Shown one piece after another: positions 29,839 through 40,003 of a stretch of 64,000 bases of DNA; the stretch's first letter is position 1; every line of letters starts with the position of its first letter. The notes under the pieces were generated by a model that was given only the letters and a program-made list of their open reading frames with translations, had not been told where the DNA came from and did not search any database. The translations under genes were made by a program, and so were the position numbers. Origin of the DNA: Candidatus Pantoea persica. GTDB lineage: Bacteria > Pseudomonadota > Gammaproteobacteria > Enterobacterales > Enterobacteriaceae. The DNA is taken from assembly GCF_013753875.1 (NCBI RefSeq), contig NZ_SMDS01000022.1:1-64000 (forward strand), written 5' to 3'.

Positions 29839-32042
29839 CAGCGGCGCGTAATAATGCGCATCAGACGCCAGGTCATCAGTGCGAACAGCACCACGACCAC
29901 CACGACGCAGAGCGCCAGCCAGAACGGATGCATCGCCAGCATCGCCCTAAGGCGTTCCCAACACGGCAGATGGCCGACGTAGTAGTTGTCGCCAACGCGC
30001 AGGCTGTTCATCCCCGACTCACGAATAATGGCGGCGGAGCCGTATATGGTGCCGCGCTTGCCATTGTCGATCAGCGCGTCGTTAAGCAGCTGCCAGGCGC
30101 GCGGGCTGCCGTCCGCCAGCAACGTCACCACGCTGCGCTGATCGTGGAACGGCGACTGGAAGCCGATCACCGTGGCCAGCGGCCCGCGCGAGCCGATGGC
30201 AGTGGTGCTCTCCACCGCGCGATCGCTACTGCTGAGGCGGCCGGTATCGAGGGCTAGCTGGCGCACCGGCGTGTTGATCCAGCTGGCGGCGGCGTCGACC
30301 AGAGCGCCGCTCCGCCGGTCACCATGCAGATCTTTCCGGATATTGCCGATCATCAGCAGATCGGCGTCTTGATCCTTCGCCTTACTCCAGTCGTCGGTGA
30401 ACTGCACACGCAGCGCCGGATAGCCGGTCTGCGCGCCGATGTTGCCCAGCGCGTTCAGCAGCGTGCTGACCTGCTGCGCGTCAGGTTTCGGCTACACCAG
30501 CACCAGCGTCTACGCCAGATCGGCGTAGCGGCTGAACGGGAAGCCCGCGCCTGCCCAGGCGCGCAGCAAAGGCATCTTAATATAGTGACGGTAGCCGGAG
30601 AAGTCGATGCTGGAGCTGTCGTCCACTACCACGCGATGGCTGACCGGCGTGACGGTTTCGCAGCGGCCGTCCGCCGTGCCGCCGAGATAAGTATTGACAT
30701 AGTCAAAGTCGAAGCGCAGCTGGTTGACCACGCCGAGGCGCAGCGCCGGAATCGTCAGCTGGCGGCCGTTGTCCTGTAGCCCCTGGAGCAGCGGAATGTG
30801 CAGCAGCTGCTGGCCGCCGGTATTTTTCGGCGGCAGCGGGTAATCCTGGACGAACTGGTCGTTCAGATTCACCGCCAGCCGCGAGTCGTCCTGCAGGAGC
30901 GGCGCGGTATAGCGGTAGCTCAGATCCATGTTGATGCCGCGCGCGCACGAGGAAGAGATCGGGCGGCAGATTCAGCGTCAGGCCGATGGGATTCAGCTGC
31001 AAACCCTCCGACTGTAGCTGGCTTTCATACTGCGTCAGCTCGGCGAAAGTGGTGCGGCGGTCGGTCCGCACCCAGTTCGGCGCGTCATAGGCTTTGCGCG
31101 ACGCCAGCAGCTTCACACTGTCGATGGTCGAGATGTCTCCGCGCAGCAAGAGGTCGCCCTGCGCGATGCCCTGAACCGCCGTCATCAGATCCTCATCGTT
31201 GCGCCCGAGGATCAGCAGCATTTTTTCGTAGGGGTTGTCAGGCTGGCTGACCATCTCCATCGTGGGTTTGTTGACCGGCGGCAGATCCTTGAGGAAGTCG
31301 GGGCGCGCGTCGTTGGTGGCGAACACCACCGCATGCTGTTGCTGTGGCAGCTAGTTATAGAGCATCGGGAACTGCTGCCCGCGCCAGCCGGTTTTGCTGC
31401 CGAACCAAGAGGCGAGCATCGCGGCGGCACGCTGCTGCGCCATCCGGCTGCGCGGCGAGCACCACCGGCAGCGTCAGCGGGCGCGTGTCGCGCGTGTCGA
31501 AGAACGGCTCTAGGAAGTGCGACAGATCGTTTTTGAGCGGCAGCTTTTGTAGCGTCAGATCGATGCCGCTCTCTTTGCCGATATCGAGCCAGATGGTGCT
31601 GTTGGCCGAGTTTTCGCAGACGTTGGCGTAGTGGCCCACCAGCTCAAAACACACGCGATTGAAGTCGGAGATAAAGCGCGGGTCGATCGCCAGCTGCGTC
31701 TGATTCTCTTTGCCGAGCTGCTTCGGCGTCACTGTGATCAGGCCGACCAGCTCGTCGTTGAGATAGACTTTCAGCTGCGACAGCGTCGGCAGCAGCGCGG
31801 GAGAGGGTCGGAAGCTGAGATTAAGCAGCGCGCGCGTCACCACTTCGTCGCTGCGTAAGCCGAACTCAATCTGGCCGGTCGGCTGGTTGCCGCGCAGCGT
31901 CATGCTGCCCGGCGGCAGCGCCAGCTGGGTAAAGCGGAGCTGGCTGTCGCGCAGCGGCGCGCCGGGAACCTGCGGCGCAGCTTAGCGTGGCGGTGCCCAG
32001 CAGCAGGGCGGTAAACCAACCGTTTACTCTCGTCATCGTCAT
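29839..32042 (-). pseudogene. bcsB: BcsB cellulose synthase regulatory subunit, multiply broken
   Basis: BcsB is the periplasmic, membrane-anchored partner of BcsA. The start (MTMTRVNGWFTALLLG, signal peptide) is followed at once by a frame change; then LPPGSMTLRG, EFGLRSDEVVTRALLNL, LKVYLNDELVG, ISDFNRV and DIGKESGIDLT. Later pieces are FATNDARPDFLKDLPP, YDAPNWVRTDRRTTFAELTQ, LRVGDNYYVGHLP and the C-terminal anchor. Frame changes or stops fall near 31990, 31440, 31352 (TAG), 30945, 30495 and 30305. The gene runs into bcsC near 29838 with no bcsZ between. It starts 4 bp after the bcsA stop. Confidence 0.93.
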
Positions 32043-32046
32043 CTAA

Positions 32047-34638
32047 TCAACTCAATACGTTTTTTGAAGCGGGCGCCCGACCGGTGACCTGCGGCAGCAG
32101 CGAGGCCAGCCAGCTAACCCCAGCGGTGAGCAGGTGAAACAGCCAACGTAACTGCAGCGGACTATATTCCGCCAGGCGCAGATAGCTTTTGAAACCGAGG
32201 ATCATAATGTCGGCGAGGCTCTGCACCAGTTTATCCTCCGGGAAGCCGTCCTGCCACAGCGCCCAGGTATCGGCGCGGGCAAGGGTGCACTGGATGAATT
32301 CGATATGCTGCTGGGTGGTCAGCTGGTGCAGGCGAATACCGGCGCGATGGCCGAAGACGCACTGCACGCGGCACGGAAAGCTGAACTCCTGCTGGCCGCG
32401 GCGCAGCAGCAGCCAGATTTTCTCATCCTCTTTCAGCGCATCCGGCTCACGCAGCTCGATGCCGCCGTCGGAGTAGTCGCACAGCGTGCAGGGCAGCATA
32501 TGCCCATCTTCTTCGCGCGCAATGGCGGCTGGCATGGCGATCTCCACGCGGTGCACCTCGCGGATCTGCCGCGCCTCGACGGAAACCACCGCCGCATTGC
32601 CGAGGATCACCATGTTGTAGATCCCCCAGATCAGGCTCACCCACACCGTCAGCACCTCGTTGACGGGACAGTAGTTCATGCGCCAGACTGCCATTGCCAC
32701 GCCCGCCAGGTTAAGCAGTACCAGGAACATATAGGGCTTAGTGATCACCCAGTCGAGATGGTGCTCTTCCACCAGGCCGCCTTTCGCCGTGACGTTGAAT
32801 TTCCCTTTGTGCGGGTTGAACAGCGCCACGGTGGTCGGCCGGGCGATATACCATGCCAGCACGGTTTCATACACCTCTCTCCAGAAGGAGTGGCGCCAGC
32901 GACCCTGAATGCGCGAGTTGGTCAGGCTGGTATACAGCATATGCGGCAGCATGTAGATGACGATCGGCCAGTGCGGACGCGTAGATAATGTAGGCGTGAC
33001 AGAGCAGAAATGCCAGCGGCGCCAGCAGGAAGATCAGCCGCGGGATGCCCGACAGAAAGTGCAGCATGGCGTTGGCGTAGCAGAGGCGCTGCGCCCACTT
33101 CAGCCCTTCGCCGAAAAGCGGGTTATCGAGGCGGAAAATCTGCACCATGCCGCGCGCCCAGAGAATACGCTGGCCGATATGCGCCGACAGGCTCTCCGTC
33201 GCCAGCCCCGCCACCTGCGGAATGAGAATATAGGCCGAGGTACAGCCGCGCCGGTGCAGACGCAGCGATGTGTGCGCATCTTCGGTCACGGTTTCCACCG
33301 AGATGCCGCCGATCTCATCCAGAGCAGTGCGGTGCAGCACGGCACAGGAGCCGCAGAAAAAGGCGGCGTCCCAGGTATCGTTACCATCCTGCACCAAGCC
33401 GTAAAACAACGAGCTCTCATTCGGCGTGCGGCGGAAGCATCCCAGGTTGCGCTCAAAGGGATCGAGCGAGAAAAAGTGGTGCGGCGTCTGCATCATCTCC
33501 AGCTTCGTATCCTTGATAAACCAGCCTATAGTCATCTGCAGGAAGGCGCGCGTCGGCACGTGGTCGCAGTCGAAAATCGAGACGAAATCGCTGCGGCAGC
33601 GGGTTCGCAGCGCATGGTTGATATTGCCTGCCCTGGCGTGTTCGTGGGTCGGACGCACCACGTAGTTGACGCCAACGCTGGCGGCGAACTCGCGAAACTC
33701 CTCGCGGCTGCCGTCGTCGAGCAGATAGACATTGAGCTTCTCTTTCGGCCAGTCGATGCCCAGCGCGGCATAGATGGTCGGTTTCACCACGCTGAGCGGC
33801 TCGTTGTAGGTCGGCACCAGCAGGTCGACGCTCGGGCACTGATCCAACGGAATGGGCATCGAAACCGGCTGGCGGTTAAGCGGCCACAGCGTCTGGAAGT
33901 AGTCAAGCACCAGCACCACCCAGGCGTAGGTTTCCGCGGCGACCAGCAGCAGGCCGAACACCAGGCTAAGGGGATCGTTCCAGTTCAGCGTCTAGGTATA
34001 GCGCCATCACAGATAGCGGCACGATACCGTCAGCGACAGCACGATCAGCATCATCGTCGGGAGGCGGCCCGGCACTCGCCGCACCAGCATCGCCAAGCTC
34101 CAGAGCAGCGCCACAAAGATCAACTGGGTCATCAGCCCAAACGGCTGGCTGAAGCAGAGCAGCGCCAGCAGCGAGGCGAAGAGCGTCACGCCGATAAAGG
34201 TTACGCGCCGCTGCAGACGCCGCTCGATGCATTCGTCGACGTGCCCGGCCTGAATGCGCGCCGTCAGGCTGTCGAAGCCGCGGTAGAGCTGCTGACGCCA
34301 GCGGAACAGGGCGCTAAATCCTTTGAAGCGCTACCGCTCGCTGCGGCCGCTGTTGTCCAGCGGCAGAAACACCACGAGCCATAGCGTCTGGATCAGGTAG
34401 CGCAGAATGTCGAGCGGTCGCGGACGCTCTGGCGAGATATGGGGATAGAGACGGCGGCGCTGCTGGATAATGCGCTGCCAGCCTAGAGTTTCAAACCGCA
34501 GCAGCGTCCAGCCCAGCACGCACCAGAGCAGGTTCAGGCCGCTGGCGAGAGGCGACCGCCGTGGTCGCGCGCTGTGTTATAGCACAGGCGCAGCGCCTGC
34601 CAGACCGACGCGGTCAGCAGCCAGCGCAGCGGGTTCAC
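32047..34638 (-). pseudogene. bcsA: BcsA cellulose synthase catalytic subunit, nonsense and frameshift mutations
   Basis: Order and content match E. coli BcsA (872 residues): GTG start at 34638, PHISPERPRPLDILRYLIQT, the membrane block FVALLWSLAMLVRRVPGR, and the GT2 core with LLDDGSREEFREFA, FDCDHVPTRAFLQMT and VETVTEDAHTSLRLHRRG. The QxxRW segment reads QRILW, and the PilZ region (EVHRVEIAMPAAIARE) is near the end. Lesions: a frame change near 34555, TAG at 34331-34333, TGA at 34007-34009, TAG at 33992-33994 and a frame change near 32980. The QxxRW arginine has become leucine (33161-33163). Inactive on several counts. Confidence 0.95.
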
Positions 34639-34651
34639 GGGCGTGCCTCTT

Positions 34652-35315
34652 TCACAAATGCAGCAGCAGCCAGTTCGCCAGCGTGGTGACCTCTTCGCTA
34701 ACCAGCGCGTGCGGCCGATATTCGCCTACCGGCTGCTTCGTCATCAGCGCCTCCGCTAGCGCTTCGTCGGGGTGGATCAACAGCGGGATCAGATTATTCA
34801 GCGAGGCGACCCAGAGCTGGTGCAGATCCTGCTTCAGGCGGCTGTTGGCGTTGAACTGGTTGATAAGAAAGCGCGTGCGCGACGAAAAGCGCTGCTGCTG
34901 CAAACGCAGATGCGTGTTGGCGTCCGGCGTAATTACACATAGCACACCGTCCAGCTGCGCGTGCAGCGGCTCGTGCCAAGGCAGCGCCTCAACGCCGAGG
35001 TCGAAAATAATCCAGCGGTAGCGGCGCGACACGGCTTCGCTGCACAACAGTCAAGCGCTGCTGATGGGAAAGCGCGCCATGCGGCAGCAGATCCGGGACA
35101 TGATGATAGCGCAGCGCGGCCGCCCGCCAGTCGCCGTCGCCGCACTGTGCCTGCATCCAGCCCTGCTGCGACAGCACGGGCGTATTGAAGTGCGCGCCGA
35201 GCTGGCCGTCCAGCGAGCCGTCTATCAGCAGCGTCTCTTCCCACAGCGAGGCCACCAGCCGAGCGCCGCGCTGAGCGAGGTGGCGCCTACGCCGCCGCGT
35301 ATCCCTGAAGCGCAT
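34652..35315 (-). pseudogene. bcsQ: BcsQ (YhjQ) MinD-like ATPase, frameshifted
   Basis: BcsQ is a MinD/ParA-type ATPase needed for polar cellulose synthesis. The remnant shows LQG next to a damaged P-loop region (GVGATSLSAALG, out of frame with the start), EETLLIDGSLDGQLGAHFN, ALRYHHVPDLLPHG and, after another frame change near 35047, RWIIFDLGVEALP, RFLINQFNANSRLKQDLHQL and EALMTKQPVGEYRPHALVSEE. It ends LANWLLLHL at 34652, 13 bp before the bcsA GTG. At least three indels. The damaged P-loop alone would abolish ATP binding. Confidence 0.88.
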
Positions 35316-35502
35316 CAAGCTCAGCAGCCGAAACGGGCTGGTTATTTTCAACAGCAGCGCGACGCAGTGGGACAAGCATTAGCGAAGCGGAGTTATCCTC
35401 CGGGGTAAAACACATGCGATGCGTGCTGTCTAAAAAGCAGATTACGCTTTTAATCGTTACCGCTGGCTCAACGATAATTAACCTGAGTAATAATCTTCAG
35501 CG
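35316..35502. other. short spacer between bcsQ and the second bcs cluster remnant
   Basis: No gene seen on either strand in these 187 bp. The region may hold the old promoter of the bcsQ-bcsA-bcsB-bcsC operon, but I see no clear -35/-10 pair. Confidence 0.4.
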
Positions 35503-36365
35503 TTATTTTCGCCAGCTGGACGGTGTGGCGCATCTCACAACGCGCACCAGTTCGCGACGGCGCGCCAGCGGCATGGCAGCGAAGCGCAGGCAGATGCTAC
35601 CTTCGTCGTGGGAGACGGTGCTGACCGGAATGGTGATCGCGCCGGACGGCAGCAGCAGGTCAATCTCTTCGATCTCATCCGTCTCGTGGCGATTGTCTGG
35701 CGCATCCAGCTGCGCACCGCCCATCGACAGGTCGCTGGTTTTGGTGCGCGACTAGATGCCGCTGGCGTAGTGAATAATCGCCGGGATTTCGACCTCGATG
35801 CGGATGGTCTTGCGCACCTGACGCGTTTCGCGCGCCACGGCAATCGCCGCCATCAGGATGATCAGGCTGAAGATGGCCCAGCCAACGTTCAGGGCGATAA
35901 CGTAAGGATCGACGCCGAAATAGTTGTGCATCACCGCGGCTATTGTTGAATAATAGTGAATCATGCTGTTTTGCCAAGCCAGTTTTGGTAGAAAATGATT
36001 GTCCCCTCAGGTATATAGTTTTCTCATAAAGACTAACTACATGATTTTGCGTTGGGAGTATCCGTCGTTTCACTGGGCTGCCAGCATAAGATCTATTATT
36101 CAACAAAGCCCATCACTGCATGCACCACGCCAGCGACGATGCCGACGCCCAGCAGCAGCGCCAGCTTTGGATCGTTGAGGAACGGGCCGACGGTTGCCTA
36201 CAGAAAGGCGCGCGTGGCGACGTGGTCGCAGTCGAATACGTAGATCAGGTCGCCTTTGGTGATCGTCATGGTGTGGTTGAGGTTGCCCGCCTTGGCGTGG
36301 CTGTTGTCGTCGCGCGTTATGTAGCCGACACCGACATGCAGCAGGTAAAACCCGATTTTACTCAT
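35503..36365 (-). pseudogene. second BcsA cellulose synthase, internally deleted and carrying an IS-like insertion
   Basis: The start MSKIGFYLL (36365) jumps into a GT2 core fragment [20 protein letters not shown] and [13 protein letters not shown], with TAG after it. A large deletion then joins it to a membrane stretch (LLLGVGIVAGVVHAVM). After a 173-bp insertion the sequence goes on as HNYFGVDPYVIALNVGWAIF, ARETRQVRKTIRIEVEIPAI (PilZ start) and SDLSMGGAQLDAPDNRHE, ending TAA at 35503 with one more TAG at 35752. The PilZ part differs from that of the first bcsA, so this is a separate cluster and not a duplicate copy. Confidence 0.85.
35938..36110. mobile_element. 173-bp miniature element with IS903-like ends
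   Basis: The left end GGCTATTGTTGAATAATAG (35938-) and the inverted right end GGCTTTGTTGAATAATAG (reading inward from 36110) form a near-perfect terminal inverted repeat like that of IS903 (IS5 family). The flanks are CATCACCGC (35929-35937) and CATCACTGC (36111-36119), a 9-bp target duplication with one mismatch, the length IS903 makes. Removing the element and one flank restores the bcsA2 frame (AVMHNYF). The interior has no transposase frame, so it is a deletion derivative or MITE. Confidence 0.85.
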
Positions 36366-36399
36366 GAATCATCCTGGAGAAACTCTGTTTTTTTTTAAA

Positions 36400-36416
36400 G
36401 CCTGGCGATGCCAGGC
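36400..36416 (-). other. small hairpin between bcsQ2 and bcsA2 remnants
   Basis: GCCTGGC and GCCAGGC with a 3-nt loop. On the minus strand it is followed by TTT and then an A-run, so it is not a good intrinsic terminator; it could be an intercistronic RNA-stability hairpin. Confidence 0.4.
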
Positions 36417-36418
36417 AA

Positions 36419-37232
36419 TTAATAGTGACCGCTGCGGATAGGCGCCTGAACTTCACCATTGCCGACAGAAATATTCAGGATATTCGCCACGCGTTTGCTA
36501 ACCAGTTCAATATCAAACACCGCGGCGGACGCAGGGCTGAAATCGTAAACAGATTGCTGTGAAGCGTTGGCTTCCGCCACGCTTTCATCGCGGTGCACGA
36601 CGCCCAGCAGAGCTTCGCCGAGGCGCTGCTGCATAAAGGCGGTGACGTCGCGGCTGATATTACGGCGGTTATCGCCCGGTTGAGCACGAAGTATTGCCCG
36701 AGCTTGTTATTAAGCGGCTGGCCAATCAGGCGGTTGTTTTCGATTTGCAGCAGCAGCGAAACCGACGCGGTATAGGCCAGTATCAACACCAGATGTATTT
36801 CCGCCAGCGCACTCATCGCCTGCAACGCCGGGCCGGGACCGGGCGGGAAATCGGCGACGATCACTAGGCCGGGATAGTTCAGCAGCGTATACAGCCCGCG
36901 ACGCAGAAAGTGCGGATCTTTCGCCAGGTTCTCTTCGAATCGCTCGCGCTGCGCTTCGGTCACCTCGCTATAGGGCAATACGAAGATATTCCCGCCGGTG
37001 GTGAGGATCGACTGGCTCCACCGCCTGCTCCTCCGCGCGTGCGACAAAGCCGCGACCGTCGTTCAGCGGCACGCCCAAATGCAGACGCAGCGCGTTCTGC
37101 ACGTCAAAGTCGATCGCTAACACCTTGCTGTCCGCCCGGCTCCCGGCCAGTCCCGGCCAGATTGGCCGCCAGCGTGGTTTTCCCGACCTTCCCCCCCTCC
37201 CCTTTCGGCGAGCACACACAAACTAACGGTAT
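36419..37232 (-). pseudogene. second BcsQ MinD-like ATPase, broken, start codon changed to ATA
   Basis: The expected N-terminus (PLVCVCSPKG) is preceded by ATA where ATG should be (37230-37232). The P-loop is disrupted in a G-run, and a 10-bp tandem duplication lies inside LAANLAG. Further on, LAIDFDVQNALRLHLGVPLNDGRGF, GGNIFVLPYSEVTEAQRERF, PHFLRRGLYTLLNYPGLVIV, NNRLIGQPLNNKLGQYFVLN and EALLGVVHRDESVAEANASQ appear in changing frames, ending GHY at 36419. It differs clearly from the other bcsQ and belongs with bcsA2 as part of a second cluster. Confidence 0.82.
37141..37160. repeat. 10-bp tandem duplication TCCCGGCCAG in bcsQ2
   Basis: Two perfect adjacent copies of TCCCGGCCAG. The gain of 10 bp shifts the bcsQ2 frame just after its P-loop. 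Confidence 0.9.
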
Positions 37233-37567
37233 AGCGCAATCTTCTCCAGTAACGGTTTCAGTAGGTTCTCTTTCGGCAGGCTGGCCGGCTCGCTGTGGCG
37301 CGCATGGAACAGGCCGCTAGAGCAGCCCGGCGCGGCAAACGGCAGCGTTTGCGCCGACGCTTACTGCGCAGGCGCTGTCTTTTGCGGCGATGGCAGGTGA
37401 GCGATTGGCGATATCAGCGTCCCGGAAGGCTGCGCGAGGGCGTTCTGCGGCTGCGGCGCGCAGGCCGGCGACACAGGCAGCGAAGCGGCGCCAGCACTGA
37501 CAGGCGGCGAGCTGGCAGCCAGGCTTTCCAGAATCGAGCGGCGCGGCGGCAGACGACAGGGATCCCG
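37223..37567 (-). pseudogene. proline-rich BcsO-like remnant
   Basis: Between dppF and bcsQ2 the minus strand codes for a Pro/Ala/Ser-rich stretch (RSILESLAASSPPVS, PACAPQPQNALAQP). It has a stop near 37362 and then, in another frame, LPKENLLKPLLEKIALYR, whose stop overlaps the bcsQ2 start. A proline-rich BcsO protein is encoded upstream of bcsQ in some Enterobacterales cellulose clusters, and position plus composition fit that. There is no start: the 5' part is lost at the dppF junction. Identity is tentative. Confidence 0.45.
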
Positions 37568-38378
37568 TCAGCGATGCGGCTTCAGGTGCGGCATCGCCGA
37601 CAGCAGCGCCTGCGTGTAGGAATGGCGCGGATTGTTGAAAATCTCCTCTTTGCTGCCCTTCTCGACGCAGCGTCCTAAGTATATCACCATAACCTCGTCG
37701 GTGATATGCTCCACCATCGACAAATCGTGCGAGATAAAGACGTAGGAGAGGCCCATATCCTGCTGAGATCCATCATCAGGTTCAGCACCTGCGCGCGTAC
37801 CGAAACGTCGAGCGCGGAAACCGGCTCGTCGGCGATCAGCATGTCAGACTCCAGCATCAGCCCGCGCGCGATGGCGATACGCTGGCGCTGGCCGCCGGAG
37901 AACATATGCGGATAGCGGTCGTAGTGCTCGTTTTTCAGGCCGACCTTCGCCATCATCTCCAGCGTTTTCTCCTTGCGCTCCGCCTTGCTCAGCGCAGTGT
38001 TAATCAGCCGCGGCTCTTCGAGGAGCTGGCTGATTTTCTTGCGCGGATTGAGCGAACCGTAGGGGTTCTGGAAAACGATCTGAATCTTCTGGCGACGCAG
38101 CTTCTGCGCCTGCTGGTCGTGCTTGATCAGATCCTGGCCGTGCCAGAAAAGCTGGCCTTCGGTCGGCGTTTCAATCATGGTCAGCAGGCAGCCCAGCGTC
38201 GATTTGCCGCAGCCGGACTCGCCCACCACCAGCGTTTTGCCGCGCTCGAGACTAAAAGAGACGCCGTCCAGCGCTTTCACCAGGCGCTGCTGGCCGAACA
38301 GGCCTTTCTTCACCGGGTAGTTTTTTTCAGGTCAATCGCCTGCAGCAGATAATCCTGCCTGGTATTATCAAGACTCAT
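37568..38378 (-). pseudogene. dppF: DppF dipeptide ABC transporter ATPase, two 1-bp deletions and a lost C-terminus
   Basis: The start ([19 protein letters not shown]) runs into an A-run with 7 A where 8 are needed (38321-38327), a one-base deletion. The next frame has GESGCGKSTLG (Walker A), FQNPYGSLNPRKK, MFSGGQRQRIAIARGLML (ABC signature) and IADEPVSALDVS (Walker B). A second one-base deletion near 37767 moves LSYVFISHDLSMVEHI (H-loop) to a third frame, which ends SAMPHLKPHR. About 75 C-terminal residues of the oligopeptide-ATPase family are missing, replaced by the BcsO-like fragment. Confidence 0.93.
38336..38367. repeat. 32-bp repeat, copy 1 (5' end of dppF)
   Basis: Exact 32-bp match to 42268-42299, in the same orientation. 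This copy codes for residues near the DppF start (NTRQDYLLQA), so it is the source copy. Confidence 0.97.
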
Positions 38379-39142
38379 AGGTCGGTCTCCCGGTATCATC
38401 CAGCGGGTAGTGACGTTTGGACTGATGCCCCGGTATGTCGCGTAGGGCAGGCTCTTCTTTACGGCAGAGCTCGGTGGCATAAGGACAGCGCGGATTGAGC
38501 AGGCAGCCGAGCGGGCGGTCATATTTGCCCGGTACCACGCTCGGCAGTGACGCCACCAGTCGCGCCTTGTCGGCCGCAAACTCCGGTAGCGCGCGCAGCA
38601 GCGCCTGCGTACAGGGATGGCGCGGCGCCTTGAAGATATCGCCCGCCTTGCCGCTCTCCACCACCTGACCGGCATACATCACGATGATGCGCTACGCGGC
38701 TTCCGCCACCAGCGCCAAGTCATGGGTGATCAGGATCAGCGCCATGTTCTCCTGCTTTTGCAGCTCCAGCAGCAGCTCGATAATCTGCGCCTGAATGGTC
38801 ACGTCTAGCGCGGTGGTCGGCTCGTCGGCGATCAAAAGCTTTGGCCGACAGGCGATCGTCATGGCGATCATCACGCGCTGGCTCATGCCGCCCGACAGCT
38901 GGTGCGGATAGACATCGAGACGCGACGCCAGATCGGGGATGCCTACCTGCGTCAGCAGATCGATGGCGCGCTGGCGTCGGGTGCGGCGGTTGCCGTCCTG
39001 ATGCACCTTAATCGCTTCCATAATCTGGTAGCCGACGGTCTAGCACGGGTTCAGGCTGGTCATGGGATCCTGGAAAATTGCGGAACGGTGCCTTATCGTC
39101 GACGAAGTGCACCGACAATTTATCTACATTTAATAATGCCAT
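38368..39142 (-). pseudogene. dppD: DppD dipeptide ABC transporter ATPase, internal deletion and two stops
   Basis: The start MALLNVDKLSVHF continues to DKAPFR, then jumps to FPGSHD-frame sequence whose sister frame reads FQDPMTSLNPC. A deletion has thus removed the Walker A region (E. coli residues about 22-95). TAG replaces a tyrosine codon at 39040-39042, and TAG at 38692-38694 interrupts [27 protein letters not shown] (ABC signature), [17 protein letters not shown] and the C-terminal [14 protein letters not shown] (its Cys pair being iron-sulphur ligands in homologues) remain. Its stop overlaps the dppF start. Confidence 0.93.
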
Positions 39143-39153
39143 CTCGGTGCCTC

Positions 39154-39994
39154 TTACTGCTTGTGTTTCGGGTCGAGGGCGTCGCGCAAACCGTCGCCCA
39201 TCAGGTTAAAGGCCAGAACGGTGAGCAGGATGACCAGTCCAGGGAAGGTCACCACCCACCAGGCGCTTTGCGCATACTGCAGAACGTCGGAGAGCATGGT
39301 GCCCCACTCCGGCGTCGGCGCGCCCATTCAGAGAAAGCCCAACGCCGCCATGTCGAGAATGGTGTTGGAGAAGCCCAGCGACGCCTGCACGATCAGCGGC
39401 GCCAGATGTTAGGCAAAATATTGACGAACATCTGGCGCAGCGTGCCCGCGCCCGCCACGCTGGAGGCGGTGACGTAGTCGCGGTTCACCTCCACCAGCAC
39501 CGCGGCGCGATTGGGGCGTTGACGATCGACGGGCCGAAGATAGCCACCAGCAGCAGGTTCGGTAGCGCTAGCATGATATCCACCAGACGCATAATGGTGG
39601 CGTCCACCGCACAGCAGAGATAGCCCGCCATCAGGCCGAACACGACGCCGAGGATCAGCAACAGCACCACCACCATACAGCCCACCAGCAGCGACAGGCG
39701 CGTGCCGTACATCAGGCGCGATAGAATATCGCGGCCGACGTCGTCGGTGCCGAGGATAAAGCGCCAGCTACCGCCTTCCTGCCAGACCAGCGGATGCAGC
39801 AGCACATCGCGGAACTGCTCGGCGGGCGCATGGGGCGCCAGCGCGCCGGCGAAAATGGCGATCAGCAGCATCAGAACCACATAGACCAGGCCAATCACGG
39901 CGCCTTTGTTACGTTTAAAGTAGTGCCAGAACTCCTGAAAAGGGGTCATCGTCTTGGGTGCAGCGGGAACGCTTGCGGGATCGACAACAGACAT
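39154..39994 (-). pseudogene. dppC: DppC dipeptide permease subunit, deletions and stop
   Basis: An inner-membrane permease of the DppBCDF importer. MTPFQEFWHYFKRNKGAVIG, LGTDDVGRDILSRLMYGTRL and RLVDIMLALPNLLLVAIFGP read well. Then come a small in-frame loss and a larger one removing part of the EAA-loop side (LTFVALPHYVRL in E. coli). After that [26 protein letters not shown] and the end ALDPKHKQ appear in another frame with TGA at 39328-39330. About 60 bp shorter than the E. coli gene. It follows dppB by 9 bp. Confidence 0.92.
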
Positions 39995-40003
39995 GATGCC
40001 CCT

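Noticed and set aside
35503..36365. Second bcsA as a tandem duplicate of the first
   Set aside because: The PilZ region and GT2 fragment differ in sequence from the first copy, and the attached bcsQ differs too, so it is a separate cluster type.
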